Source: DASRQK01 sp964436635
Lineage (GTDB): Bacteria > Bacteroidota > Bacteroidia > Sphingobacteriales > Sphingobacteriaceae
DNA length: 64,000 nt
Assembly: GCA_964436635.1 (NCBI GenBank)
Contig: CAYTDM010000002.1
Span: forward strand, 120,093-184,092
Direction: 5' to 3'
In this document: in pieces, positions 8,501 to 16,012 of the stretch
Position numbering within the stretch: the stretch's first letter is position 1
How the letters are laid out: each line of letters begins with the position of its first letter
Notes under the pieces: model-generated
The model's database searches: none
Told to the model about the DNA's origin: nothing
The model's input: only the letters and a program-made list of their open reading frames with translations
Translations under genes and position numbers: made by a program

Positions 8501-10093
8501 TCATTGGAAATCATCGGGAACCACAATGCTCTGGATCATTTCTTTCGTAGCTCTCAGTCGATTGTATTTTCGTGTTGAATCCCTAAACCTCGCTAAAGCC
8601 TCCTGATTTACCTGCCCAGTTTGCATATTTGCCATTAATGAATCATTGTAGATGTTCAGCATTTTACGCATATACCTTGCTTTCCGTTCCGAGGGTATTC
8701 CACTTTGTTCCAAACTATACTCAAACATCGAAACAACTTTTAGTCTATAGGCTTCTAAATCAGTTTCAATAATCCGGGTGCATTGATCTTCAATAGACGA
8801 ACCAGGTTCTAATTTCGTATAAAATTCTGCTATGGATTTTGGTATGCTCATTTTTAATTTTCCCCATTCAACGCCAGGTTCAAAACTGTTTTCAATAGTA
8901 ATGAAGACATCCTGATATTTTTCTAAAAAATCGTGGAATAAGGATGGAACCAAATTTTTGGCTTCAATTACCAATTTATCTTCAGGGAGCAGGTCAACTA
9001 CAGTGCTACTATTGATTGTGGAAATCTCATTTTTTGGTGAAACCTCTTTATAATCAGCCTGTATGGAAGCATTTTTTTCTTGTATTTCTTCAAGCAGAGA
9101 GGTGTCTGATCCCAACAAAACGGGTGATTCTTGTTTTACCAAATCATCTGTAATCTTCGAGCCAACCTCATTATTCAAGACATCACTATCCTGTGGTATA
9201 AATATTAACCATGCACCTATGGCACAAAATGTGACCAATCCCAAAGCTAAATAGGCTTGGTTAGATTTTTTATTATACTTTGCTTCAACAAGGTTAGCTT
9301 TTACTTCAGTATAACCGTATCTTTTATCATGATCAAAGTGAATACAACCAGCTATAATCTGATTTAATGGAACTTTGGAGAGGGTGATTTTGGATGGGTC
9401 TGTATCCCCCGTTAGTATTTCCATAATAATCAAGCCCAATGAGTAATAATCACCTTTGAATGTCATTGGAGAACCCCCCGATAGTTGTTCAGGAGCAGCA
9501 TACTTACGGGTGCCAGCAGCCCCTTTAAATACATGATGAGAGTCTGTATCAGACAACCCAAAATCAATTATTTTAACGTTACTGCCATTGTGCGTTATTA
9601 ATATATTCTCAGGTTTTAAGTCACGATGTATAATCTGTTTGCTATGAATATAGCCAAGTGCTTCATTTAATTGTCGAATAATGCGTCTAATGAGTCGAAG
9701 GTCATTCCTAAAGTCCTGTTGCTGCATCCGTAAACTCAAGGTATCACCGTCCACAAATTCACTGATGACAAACATTCCATTATTATCATATTCCTTATCC
9801 AATACTTTTGCTATATGTGGGTGATCCAGTTGATACCCAATTTCAAACTCCTTTTCAAGTAACTGAATATAAGTTGGGTTTTGAGCGTATTGTGGTTTCA
9901 GCCTTTTGATAGCATGCCACTTCCCATGTCGTTTGGCTTTCAGAACGACGCAATATCCAACAGTAGTTTCCGAAATAATGGAAATTTCCTTGAACTTACT
10001 GGAAAATGCTTCTGCATCAGATTTTGTAAAAAAACCAGAATTGGTTAGCAAAGAAATATAATCTTCATTGGGATTTAGGTTACTATTTGTCAT
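8501..10093 (-). CDS. Membrane-anchored Hanks-type Ser/Thr protein kinase
   Basis: A 530-residue protein. The kinase domain lies at about residues 35-265: lysine in HAIKRLKP, catalytic loop IIHRDLKPENIL, metal-binding IIDFGLSD and APEQLSGG. The glycine loop is degenerate (SETTVGYCVVLKAK). One membrane helix at about 278-297 (YLALGLVTFCAIGAWLIFIP) is followed by a predominantly helical C-terminal region of about 230 residues with no domain I recognise, rich in charged residues and ending RATKEMIQSIVVPDDFQ. The start overlaps the end of the upstream gene by 11 bases, so the two are translationally coupled. Such kinases act in signalling and some in phage defence; on a mobile element a defence or stress role is possible but not shown. 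Confidence 0.88.
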   Translation of the reverse strand: MTNSNLNPNEDYISLLTNSGFFTKSDAEAFSSKFKEISIISETTVGYCVVLKAKRHGKWHAIKRLKPQYAQNPTYIQLLEKEFEIGYQLDHPHIAKVLDKEYDNNGMFVISEFVDGDTLSLRMQQQDFRNDLRLIRRIIRQLNEALGYIHSKQIIHRDLKPENILITHNGSNVKIIDFGLSDTDSHHVFKGAAGTRKYAAPEQLSGGSPMTFKGDYYSLGLIIMEILTGDTDPSKITLSKVPLNQIIAGCIHFDHDKRYGYTEVKANLVEAKYNKKSNQAYLALGLVTFCAIGAWLIFIPQDSDVLNNEVGSKITDDLVKQESPVLLGSDTSLLEEIQEKNASIQADYKEVSPKNEISTINSSTVVDLLPEDKLVIEAKNLVPSLFHDFLEKYQDVFITIENSFEPGVEWGKLKMSIPKSIAEFYTKLEPGSSIEDQCTRIIETDLEAYRLKVVSMFEYSLEQSGIPSERKARYMRKMLNIYNDSLMANMQTGQVNQEALARFRDSTRKYNRLRATKEMIQSIVVPDDFQ

Positions 10094-10664
10094 TTATAAG
10101 TTTCAAAATGGTCAACCCAGAATTTTTCCCTGCAATATAAACCTTTTCTTCCTTTGATTCGTCTAAAACTTCTTCCAAGTACAAAGGATGTCCCAGACTA
10201 AGTATAGCTGACCTAAAAATAGTTCCCACTTTCAATTTAGAGTTTTCGACATAAGACAATTCGTAGTAATTATCACCTTGATAAATCAATCGGCATAGTC
10301 GATTTGGCTCCCATCCAACTTCTATCATGGTGCCTGGCATGAGATCCGCAGACAACAACACTTCAGTATTAAGGAATCCAGAATGCTGCTCTTTAGACAA
10401 TCCTGCTCTGAAACGCTCAAAATTGACCCATCCACAATAGTTTGCCAGTATATCAAGAGTAGATTTTCTCACCTGTTTCCTTTGTTGGACATACCCCCAT
10501 AATCGTTTCAAAGTTGATACACTGATTGGACTTTTAGTCTTAAAAAATATATCCATAGCCAACTGTTCGAAATCAGTTGGAGTCTCATATTTTCTGCCTG
10601 TTTGCTGCTCTAAATAGGCAATTAATGATTTTATCTCCGAAATGTTGACTGCTGTCATTATCAT
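10083..10664 (-). CDS. Putative DNA-binding partner of the Ser/Thr kinase
   Basis: A 193-residue protein I do not recognise by name. Residues about 25-75 (SPISVSTLKRLWGYVQQRKQVRK, then STLDILANYCGWVNFERFR) match a helix-turn-helix-like pattern common in Bacteroidota regulators. Residues about 90-190 look beta-rich (MIEVGWEPNRLCRLIYQ, GTIFRSAILSLGHPLYLEEV). It is immediately upstream of the kinase with an 11-base overlap, which suggests a signalling pair in which this protein could be substrate or output regulator. No signal peptide or membrane helix. Two ATGs near the start (10664 and 10658) are both plausible. Confidence 0.65.
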   Translation of the reverse strand: MIMTAVNISEIKSLIAYLEQQTGRKYETPTDFEQLAMDIFFKTKSPISVSTLKRLWGYVQQRKQVRKSTLDILANYCGWVNFERFRAGLSKEQHSGFLNTEVLLSADLMPGTMIEVGWEPNRLCRLIYQGDNYYELSYVENSKLKVGTIFRSAILSLGHPLYLEEVLDESKEEKVYIAGKNSGLTILKLINDK

Positions 10665-10776
10665 AATTATTTATGACAAACATAAATAATCTTGTTCATT
10701 CAATATGAGAACATACTAAATGAACCAAAATGAACCACATTAAAGCTGTTAAAACAATTGATCTTTGCGAGTAATA

Positions 10777-11019
10777 TCAAAAGGGGGTTTCAGGCAAAAA
10801 ATCCTTCAACGAACAATCAAAAATTTTTGCAAGTTCATTTAAATGATTAAGGTTGTATTTAGCCCGGTATCGGGGATTTTCAATATGGCCGACGAAACCA
10901 ATTGAAAGATTTAACAGATGAGCCAAGTCTGCTTGGGAAAGACCTCGTGATGTACGCATTTCACGCACTCTATTGATTACATATAATTCAATGTCTGACT
11001 TTAGTATTGTCTTCGCCAT
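10777..11019 (-). CDS. XRE-family transcriptional regulator
   Basis: An 80-residue HTH_XRE protein starting MAKTILKSDIELYVINRVRE. The helix-turn-helix is visible in SRGLSQADLAHLLNLSIGFVGHIENP, and the C-terminal half has the usual LNELAKIFDCSLKDFLPE. The frame runs further upstream to 11316, but the added residues are unstructured and overlap the divergent lipoprotein gene, so 11019 is chosen. It is divergent from the lipoprotein genes with a 128-bp shared promoter region and probably controls that promoter and its own. Confidence 0.85.
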   Translation of the reverse strand: MAKTILKSDIELYVINRVREMRTSRGLSQADLAHLLNLSIGFVGHIENPRYRAKYNLNHLNELAKIFDCSLKDFLPETPF

Positions 11020-11061
11020 AGCAAAAACAAGTACGTAATAGAAAAAGACTATTTCACATAC

Positions 11062-11090
11062 ACATATATATGTATTTTTGCATATTTTTG
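11062..11090 (+). promoter_or_regulatory. Operator/promoter candidate between the XRE gene and the lipoproteins
   Basis: A 12-bp palindrome acatatatatgt (11062-11073) abuts two TATTTTTG boxes (11073-11080 and 11083-11090), each matching the Bacteroidota -7 consensus TAnnTTTG on the forward strand. A palindrome overlapping a promoter in an XRE-lipoprotein divergent region is the expected layout of an autoregulated operator. Confidence 0.45.
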
Positions 11091-11147
11091 CTCCATACGA
11101 TGCCATATATCTTGTGGTAATAAGTTTATTGTCATAACCTAAATCAT

Positions 11148-11564
11148 ATGAAAAAGATGAAAAATATCCTTTCATTGTTGCTTCTGAGCATGATGTTCTA
11201 TTCATGTGAACATTACAAAGAAAGTCAGATGAGACATCAAATTGCTCAAGCCGTGATTGAGGATTCACATAACTACCTAAAATTAGTTGGATTTGAAAAA
11301 TCAAAATCCTTTTCAATGATACGAGATGGAAGAGAGTACTTTACTATCCATTACACAGCAACAGTTGAAGCAACAGGATCTAATGTTTGGGCGGCGAGCT
11401 CGTCCGCTGAAGAGCTATTAGGCCCTTGGGTATTCGACAGTGAAGATCAAGCACGTAATCTTACTAATCAAGCTCCGGTCCAACTAAAAGAAGGTCAAAA
11501 GTACAGATATACTACATCTTCGACCTTTATAAAATTTAACGAAGGTTGGGAAAAAATCTACTGA
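11148..11564 (+). CDS. Small lipoprotein, unknown
   Basis: A 138-residue protein with a type II signal peptide (MKKMKNILSLLLLSMMFYSC, lipobox FYSC at about residue 20), hence anchored to a membrane facing the periplasm or surface. The mature part has a mixed beta pattern (YFTIHYTATVEATG, KYRYTTSSTFIKFNEGWEKIY), including a GPWVFDSEDQA segment. I do not recognise a family. It is first in a three-gene lipoprotein series on the forward strand, divergent from the XRE regulator, and ends 81 bases before the next gene. Confidence 0.7.
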   Translation: MKKMKNILSLLLLSMMFYSCEHYKESQMRHQIAQAVIEDSHNYLKLVGFEKSKSFSMIRDGREYFTIHYTATVEATGSNVWAASSSAEELLGPWVFDSEDQARNLTNQAPVQLKEGQKYRYTTSSTFIKFNEGWEKIY

Positions 11565-11645
11565 TAAATATCAATACACACCTAAATATCATGTCATACG
11601 AAAAACTTATCACTTTTTAATTTTTCACAATTAAAAACAAACGAA

Positions 11646-12206
11646 ATGAGAACAATCCTTTCTATAATTCTAATCGCACTTGCCTGTTCCTGTCATGATG
11701 GTAATTCAAATGAAACCTTTAAGTTATATACTGGCAAAGCCTTTCTCCAACCTTTGGATACAGTAACCTCGTTGCATATGGCTGAAATTGAATCATATAT
11801 ATTTATTGAATTTTTAGATGATGATTATTGCAATGTACTAATAACAAACGCAATAGGAACTCTAAAAAAGGAAAGATTATATACAATAAGGGATGATCAG
11901 TTTATTTTGATAGATCCTATAAGTAATGAGAAAAAAGCGTTTACCACAGATGTTCAAGATTCGCATAATGCTAACTTAATTTCAGAAAGTGGTATCAGAT
12001 GGAATCTAACGTATCATTACGCCGATCTTAATAGTTCAAGTTCTTTAAAAAAGAATGCAATGCTTTATCCTGTTCTCAATGAGAGAGAAAGGCAGTATGG
12101 TGCAGGAGAACGATTCTATTTCGATGAAAGCAAAGGAGAATTAAAGATAGAATCGCACCCTCTTAAAAACAAAGTTGGTTCTTCGAACTATCTTGATGAG
12201 TTTTAA
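11646..12206 (+). CDS. Lipoprotein, unknown
   Basis: A 186-residue protein with a short lipoprotein signal (MRTILSIILIALACSC, lipobox LACSC). The mature sequence contains alternating strand-like segments (ESYIFIEFLDDDYCNVLIT, RLYTIRDDQFILIDP) and a Tyr/Glu-rich C-terminus. No family recognised. It lies between two other lipoprotein genes, 29 bases before the larger one, and is probably co-transcribed with it. The shared lipidation signals suggest a surface or periplasmic complex, but that is inference. Confidence 0.65.
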   Translation: MRTILSIILIALACSCHDGNSNETFKLYTGKAFLQPLDTVTSLHMAEIESYIFIEFLDDDYCNVLITNAIGTLKKERLYTIRDDQFILIDPISNEKKAFTTDVQDSHNANLISESGIRWNLTYHYADLNSSSSLKKNAMLYPVLNERERQYGAGERFYFDESKGELKIESHPLKNKVGSSNYLDEF

Positions 12207-12235
12207 CTATTTTCATAATCATTAAATCCTTTTGT

Positions 12236-13819
12236 ATGAATAGGATATTAGTAGCCGTTTTATGCTTCGTTGCATTATATTTATCAAATAGCTGCAGTTC
12301 CCCTTTAGACAATAAATTAAATGGAAAGAAACTGTACCGTTTATCCCTAAGTGTGAAATCAATCCAATCGACTCTTGGCCACATCCCAGGAACATTAAAA
12401 TTAACAACTGTTTTGGAAACCGAATTTCATTTTATATCAGACTCTTTAGTTAAAATAAGTCTAACAGATGCATTTATTGACTATGAACAAGAATTGTTTC
12501 TCGAGGCCCTAAATCTTGAAAACAATGAGTTTTCCCCAAGGGAATTTCAATATCAATACAATGATGGGATTTTGAAAATCTCTGAATTGGGATTGGCTCC
12601 CACACAGATAAAAGAACACGATAATTTATACTCAACAGTTGACGGCGAGACATTCTATATTTATAACGAATCCATTGCTACGTTAAGCAAAGCGGAAAAA
12701 CGAAATAGGATCAGTAAGTTCATTAACCTAAATGACGAGGATTTGGACAAGCTTGTTGAATCAGAAATCTTGATCTCTGATCTAATTGAAGCGCATGAAA
12801 AATTAATGATAGAAGCACTTGGGATCGAGCGTTCAGTTGCTACAAGCAAAAGGATTATGGAAGATATCGATTCAAAGGAAAGTATTGACAATTATGTTAT
12901 CTTATATGATGATCCTAATCTTTACAAAACTGATGGCAAAACGTGGCCTGATCAAGAGCAAATAGATAGGATATATTATGTTATCACGGATAAGAACCAA
13001 ATATTAGCTATAACTGAAGTTCCATTTAGTCAATCAGGTGATTGGTACATGAGTATCACTCATTACTTTAATACATCGGGTAAAACTATTGCGACAGAGA
13101 GAATATTCAATGAATTTTTTAGGGATGCTGGTGACGATTTTTACATACCCGGACAATTGTATAAACATCGTTTAATCAAGTTCTTTGATGCAAATCAACA
13201 TGTAATTAAGGAAGAATATCGCATTACAGACGGAAATGATAATGAAAAGGCTAATCCGTACAGTTATTATAAATTAGATGGGCTTGAAGATTATGAAGAT
13301 TTTCAGAATCGTACATTTTTACTAAAAACCAGAAAACTGAACCTTAGCGGTGCAGTCGCTTTTCCAAAGAATATAAAAGATTTATCTAATCAAACAAAGA
13401 CTACGAGAGATGGTGTATTGCTCATTGAAGAAGTTGAAGTGCAACAACCTCCAAAAGATAATGCCCCTGGATTTGAATCAGTTGAGATTCCACCAACACC
13501 ACCACAAGGAACCCTTGACGGTTTTAGGAACTGGTTTGCAGGTGTTTATCAATTGCCAGCAGAAGCCGTTGAAACTAATGCTTCTGGGTTTTTGGAAGTG
13601 AGTTTTGTAATTGACAAAGATGGTAGCCTTATTGACTTCAAAATTATCAAGGATTTTGGTTATGGGACAGGAGAAGCAGCCATTGAGACATTGAAAAAAT
13701 CATCAAAATGGAAACCTGGGGTACAGAATGGCAGACCGGTTAAAGTCATGTACACATTTCCTTATGCTGTATATAATCCCAATGCCCTCTATAAAGGCCG
13801 TCAGAAAGACACGCTATAA
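12236..13819 (+). CDS. Lipoprotein with C-terminal TonB-like domain
   Basis: A 527-residue lipoprotein (signal MNRILVAVLCFVALYLSNSC). The central region is unassigned. Residues about 440-515 carry a TonB C-terminal-like domain: EVSFVIDKDGSLIDFKIIKD, then GTGEAAIETLKKSSKWKPG and NGRPVKVMYTFPYAVY, preceded by a Pro-rich linker (IPPTPPQGT). In Bacteroidota such TonB_C modules occur in energy transducers and also in lipoproteins without an N-terminal transmembrane anchor; here the lipid anchor argues against a classic TonB. Last of three lipoprotein genes. The call of the C-terminal domain is good and the role is unknown. Confidence 0.75.
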   Translation: MNRILVAVLCFVALYLSNSCSSPLDNKLNGKKLYRLSLSVKSIQSTLGHIPGTLKLTTVLETEFHFISDSLVKISLTDAFIDYEQELFLEALNLENNEFSPREFQYQYNDGILKISELGLAPTQIKEHDNLYSTVDGETFYIYNESIATLSKAEKRNRISKFINLNDEDLDKLVESEILISDLIEAHEKLMIEALGIERSVATSKRIMEDIDSKESIDNYVILYDDPNLYKTDGKTWPDQEQIDRIYYVITDKNQILAITEVPFSQSGDWYMSITHYFNTSGKTIATERIFNEFFRDAGDDFYIPGQLYKHRLIKFFDANQHVIKEEYRITDGNDNEKANPYSYYKLDGLEDYEDFQNRTFLLKTRKLNLSGAVAFPKNIKDLSNQTKTTRDGVLLIEEVEVQQPPKDNAPGFESVEIPPTPPQGTLDGFRNWFAGVYQLPAEAVETNASGFLEVSFVIDKDGSLIDFKIIKDFGYGTGEAAIETLKKSSKWKPGVQNGRPVKVMYTFPYAVYNPNALYKGRQKDTL

Positions 13820-14056
13820 ATATGTAAATCGTTGTAAATAAATGTATTTTCAATAATTCAGCCAGATAACGTTTAGTATCTGATATCAAACACATAACCG
13901 TTGTACTTAGAATTTTAATGTTTCAAAATATTGGTCTTGACTTGATGTAAAATCTCACAACAAATTCATTCCAAGTTCAACCTAAAAAGTCTCACAAAAC
14001 CAACGTATTATGATAAGAATAAGGAAACAAAAAACAAACATGGTGAAGGTAACCTG

Positions 14057-14512
14057 ATGAGGGTAGAAGTAATGTTTAAAAGAAGTTGCCTAAGGCATAT
14101 TTTTAATACGGACTTGTTGTTTAATCATATAAATGAAGAGGTAATAATCAGTTTGATTGAAGAATGGCGTGATTTGGCATCTCAATATCCTAAACAATGT
14201 ATGTCATATAAAAATTCAATTAATTACCATTATAATGGACTAAAAGCTTTCAAGGATTCTATGATTTACACCACACTAAATGATGAAAATCTCTACTGGC
14301 AGATTATGAGGTCTATCGAAAGTAATTGTTCAAGGCCAAAAGTTAAGCACGACATAAAAAAATATATCTCTACAATTAGTGATAAAGGTGTTGAGATACA
14401 TGATCATATTTGGGAACTAAGAACGAAAATTATGGAAAGTTTTAAGGATGAATTAGATCTGTGGAAAGGCGTGCCTCCCACAGCGCTCGGAGTTGGTTTA
14501 AAATGTGCTTAA
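14057..14512 (+). CDS. Hypothetical protein of element 1
   Basis: 151 residues, mostly alpha-helical by pattern (INEEVIISLIEEWRDLASQ, HIWELRTKIMESFKDELDLW), without signal peptide or membrane segment. No family recognised. The N-terminus (MRVEVMFKRSCLRHIF) is uncertain and a later ATG at 14072 is possible. It precedes another unknown gene by 40 bases, and the pair forms the right-hand cargo of element 1. The open frame, AT-rich codon use like its neighbours and helical pattern support a real gene at moderate confidence. Confidence 0.5.
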   Translation: MRVEVMFKRSCLRHIFNTDLLFNHINEEVIISLIEEWRDLASQYPKQCMSYKNSINYHYNGLKAFKDSMIYTTLNDENLYWQIMRSIESNCSRPKVKHDIKKYISTISDKGVEIHDHIWELRTKIMESFKDELDLWKGVPPTALGVGLKCA

Positions 14513-14552
14513 TCCATAATCTTTGGTGATGATAATTTAGGTTGATTTTTTT

Positions 14553-15005
14553 ATGTTCATATTGCCGAATACCGTACAGTATTATTTCAGAATAATCCAT
14601 AAAGAAGAATTGGACTGTTCAAATGCGATTGCCCTGTTAGATATGTTAAAGAAGTTTGAACGTATCCACGTTGGGTACAAGGGCAATTTTCAAAACTTTC
14701 GTGGAGTAGGTTATCATACAATTTTAGAATGGGTACAACAGGCAATTCACAAGGTTGAGACATCACATGTGTTGTATCAATCAAAGGGTAATTTATTAAC
14801 GAAAAACACAAAACAATACGATATTCATACTAAGATCGAAACATGCCAGAACAACTTAAGCAACGAACAGCGAATGTTGGTAAAAGAGGCCACCAAGGAG
14901 GGCATCCGGGAGGTGTTTTCTCCTACAATAAAGGTGTCCCGTGTAGGGAGCCAAATAATTTATAATATGGAGAGGAGAAATGCTGAAAAGATAAGAAAAA
15001 AATAA
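14553..15005 (+). CDS. Hypothetical protein at the right end of element 1
   Basis: 150 residues, soluble, with a helical N-terminal half (SNAIALLDMLKKFERIHVGYKG) and a basic C-terminal tail (ERRNAEKIRKK). No recognised family. It is the last gene before the arm-type repeats and attR. A role in element maintenance is conceivable from position alone, but nothing in the sequence proves it. Confidence 0.5.
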   Translation: MFILPNTVQYYFRIIHKEELDCSNAIALLDMLKKFERIHVGYKGNFQNFRGVGYHTILEWVQQAIHKVETSHVLYQSKGNLLTKNTKQYDIHTKIETCQNNLSNEQRMLVKEATKEGIREVFSPTIKVSRVGSQIIYNMERRNAEKIRKK

Positions 15006-15065
15006 TATGATATTTTGTGTATATTTGCCACTATAATTTGAGTGAGCAAGGTTTTGAGCCAACTG

Positions 15066-15096
15066 TTGATACAGTTTTTGATACACACAAATTTTT
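15066..15096 (+). promoter_or_regulatory. Putative integrase arm-type repeats, right end
   Basis: Two TGATACA copies with 12-bp period, followed by cacaaattttt. It mirrors the left-end block at 7142-7170 in the same orientation, 43 bp inside attR. Confidence 0.5.
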
Positions 15097-15138
15097 TCAT
15101 CAATATTTGTTGTTGAAAATCAATGTTTTAGAAATTAT

Positions 15139-15154
15139 CCAATAAATTACTACA
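15139..15154 (+). repeat. attR of element 1
   Basis: Exact copy of ccaataaattactaca. The next six bases (gttaga) give the predicted original nif3 stop: Tyr-Tyr-Ser then TAG directly before the ATG of the zinc-ribbon gene. Confidence 0.85.
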
Positions 15155-15159
15155 GTTAG

Positions 15160-15912
15160 ATGGAACAAACCGTAGAACAAAAATTAAAAGCGTTATGGTT
15201 GTTGCAAACCATACACTCTAAAGTGGACAGAATTCGCCAAGTGCGAGGTGAACTTCCTATGGAAGTCGCTGACCTTGAAGACGAAATTACTGGCTTAGAA
15301 ACTCGCATTGAAAAAATTAGAAGCGAGCTTGACGATTTAGAAGATTCAATCGTAAATCGTAGAAATATGATTACGGATGCGCACGCAGCGATTAAAAAAT
15401 ATGAAGTCCAGTTAAACGAAGTGAAGAACAATCGCGAATACGACGCCATCACGAAAGAAATCGAAATCCAAGGATTAGATATTCAAGTAAGTGAAAAGCG
15501 AATTCGTGAGTATGAATTTGAGATTCGCAATAAAACTGAAAATTACGACACTACGCAAGCAGCCTTACAAACGGCTAAAGCAGAGTTGGAAATTAAAAAG
15601 GGCGAATTGGGAACCATCGTTGCTGAAACAGAAAAGGAAGAGAATGACTTATTGAAACGTTCTGAAAGTGCTGAGAAAAACATCGAAGAACGCTTGTTCA
15701 AAGTTTACAATCGTCTGCGCGGAACGTACAAAAACGGCTTAGCCGTGGTTTCGATCGATCGCGACAGCTGTTCAGGCTGTTACAACAAAATTCCACCTCA
15801 GTTACAATTGGAAATCAAACAACGGAAAAAAATCATTGTTTGTGAACATTGTGGAAGGATCATTGTGGATGACCAATTAGTAGAAGAAGTCGAAGGAGAT
15901 TTAACCGCATAA
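15160..15912 (+). CDS. C4-type zinc-ribbon coiled-coil protein
   Basis: A 250-residue protein with a long N-terminal coiled coil (heptads through residues about 15-185) and a C-terminal C4 zinc ribbon: cysteines in DSCSGCYNKIPP and VCEHCGRIIVD. Bacteroidota homologues lie directly after nif3 and are annotated as C4-type zinc-ribbon or CdsZ-like proteins with a presumed nucleic-acid or scaffold role. The ATG at 15160 sits 5 bases after attR, so its native nif3-linked promoter was displaced by element 1 and expression now depends on sequences in the element's right end. Confidence 0.9.
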   Translation: MEQTVEQKLKALWLLQTIHSKVDRIRQVRGELPMEVADLEDEITGLETRIEKIRSELDDLEDSIVNRRNMITDAHAAIKKYEVQLNEVKNNREYDAITKEIEIQGLDIQVSEKRIREYEFEIRNKTENYDTTQAALQTAKAELEIKKGELGTIVAETEKEENDLLKRSESAEKNIEERLFKVYNRLRGTYKNGLAVVSIDRDSCSGCYNKIPPQLQLEIKQRKKIIVCEHCGRIIVDDQLVEEVEGDLTA

Positions 15913-15920
15913 GGTAATTA

Positions 15921-15953
15921 AAAGGTCTGAACAAAACGTTCAGACCTTTTTGT
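15921..15953 (+). terminator. Intrinsic terminator after the zinc-ribbon gene
   Basis: A 12-bp stem, aaaggtctgaac pairing with gttcagaccttt, with a 5-nt loop and a T-rich tail. Confidence 0.85.
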
Positions 15954-16012
15954 TTACTGGAAAACTATTGTAACTTTACAGACCGAGCCCCTAAACGGTC
16001 GGAGAAAAAACA

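Larger units (their letters stand above)
7047..15154. mobile_element. Integrated element 1 at the 3' end of nif3
   Basis: Roughly 8.1 kb bounded by 16-bp direct repeats. It contains a tyrosine recombinase at the left end, a Ser/Thr kinase pair, an XRE regulator, three lipoproteins and two unknown genes. Its codon and base composition is visibly more AT-rich than the flanking nif3 and zinc-ribbon genes. Paired TGATACA repeats lie just inside both ends and look like recombinase arm sites. No relaxase, transfer or replication genes are seen, so it is non-conjugative or a remnant. It separates two genes that are usually adjacent in this phylum, which supports insertion. Confidence 0.8.

Noticed and set aside
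11020..11316. N-terminal extension of the XRE regulator frame to 179 residues
   Set aside because: Overlaps the divergent lipoprotein start and the promoter region, and adds no domain; the ATG at 11019 gives a normal-sized XRE protein.
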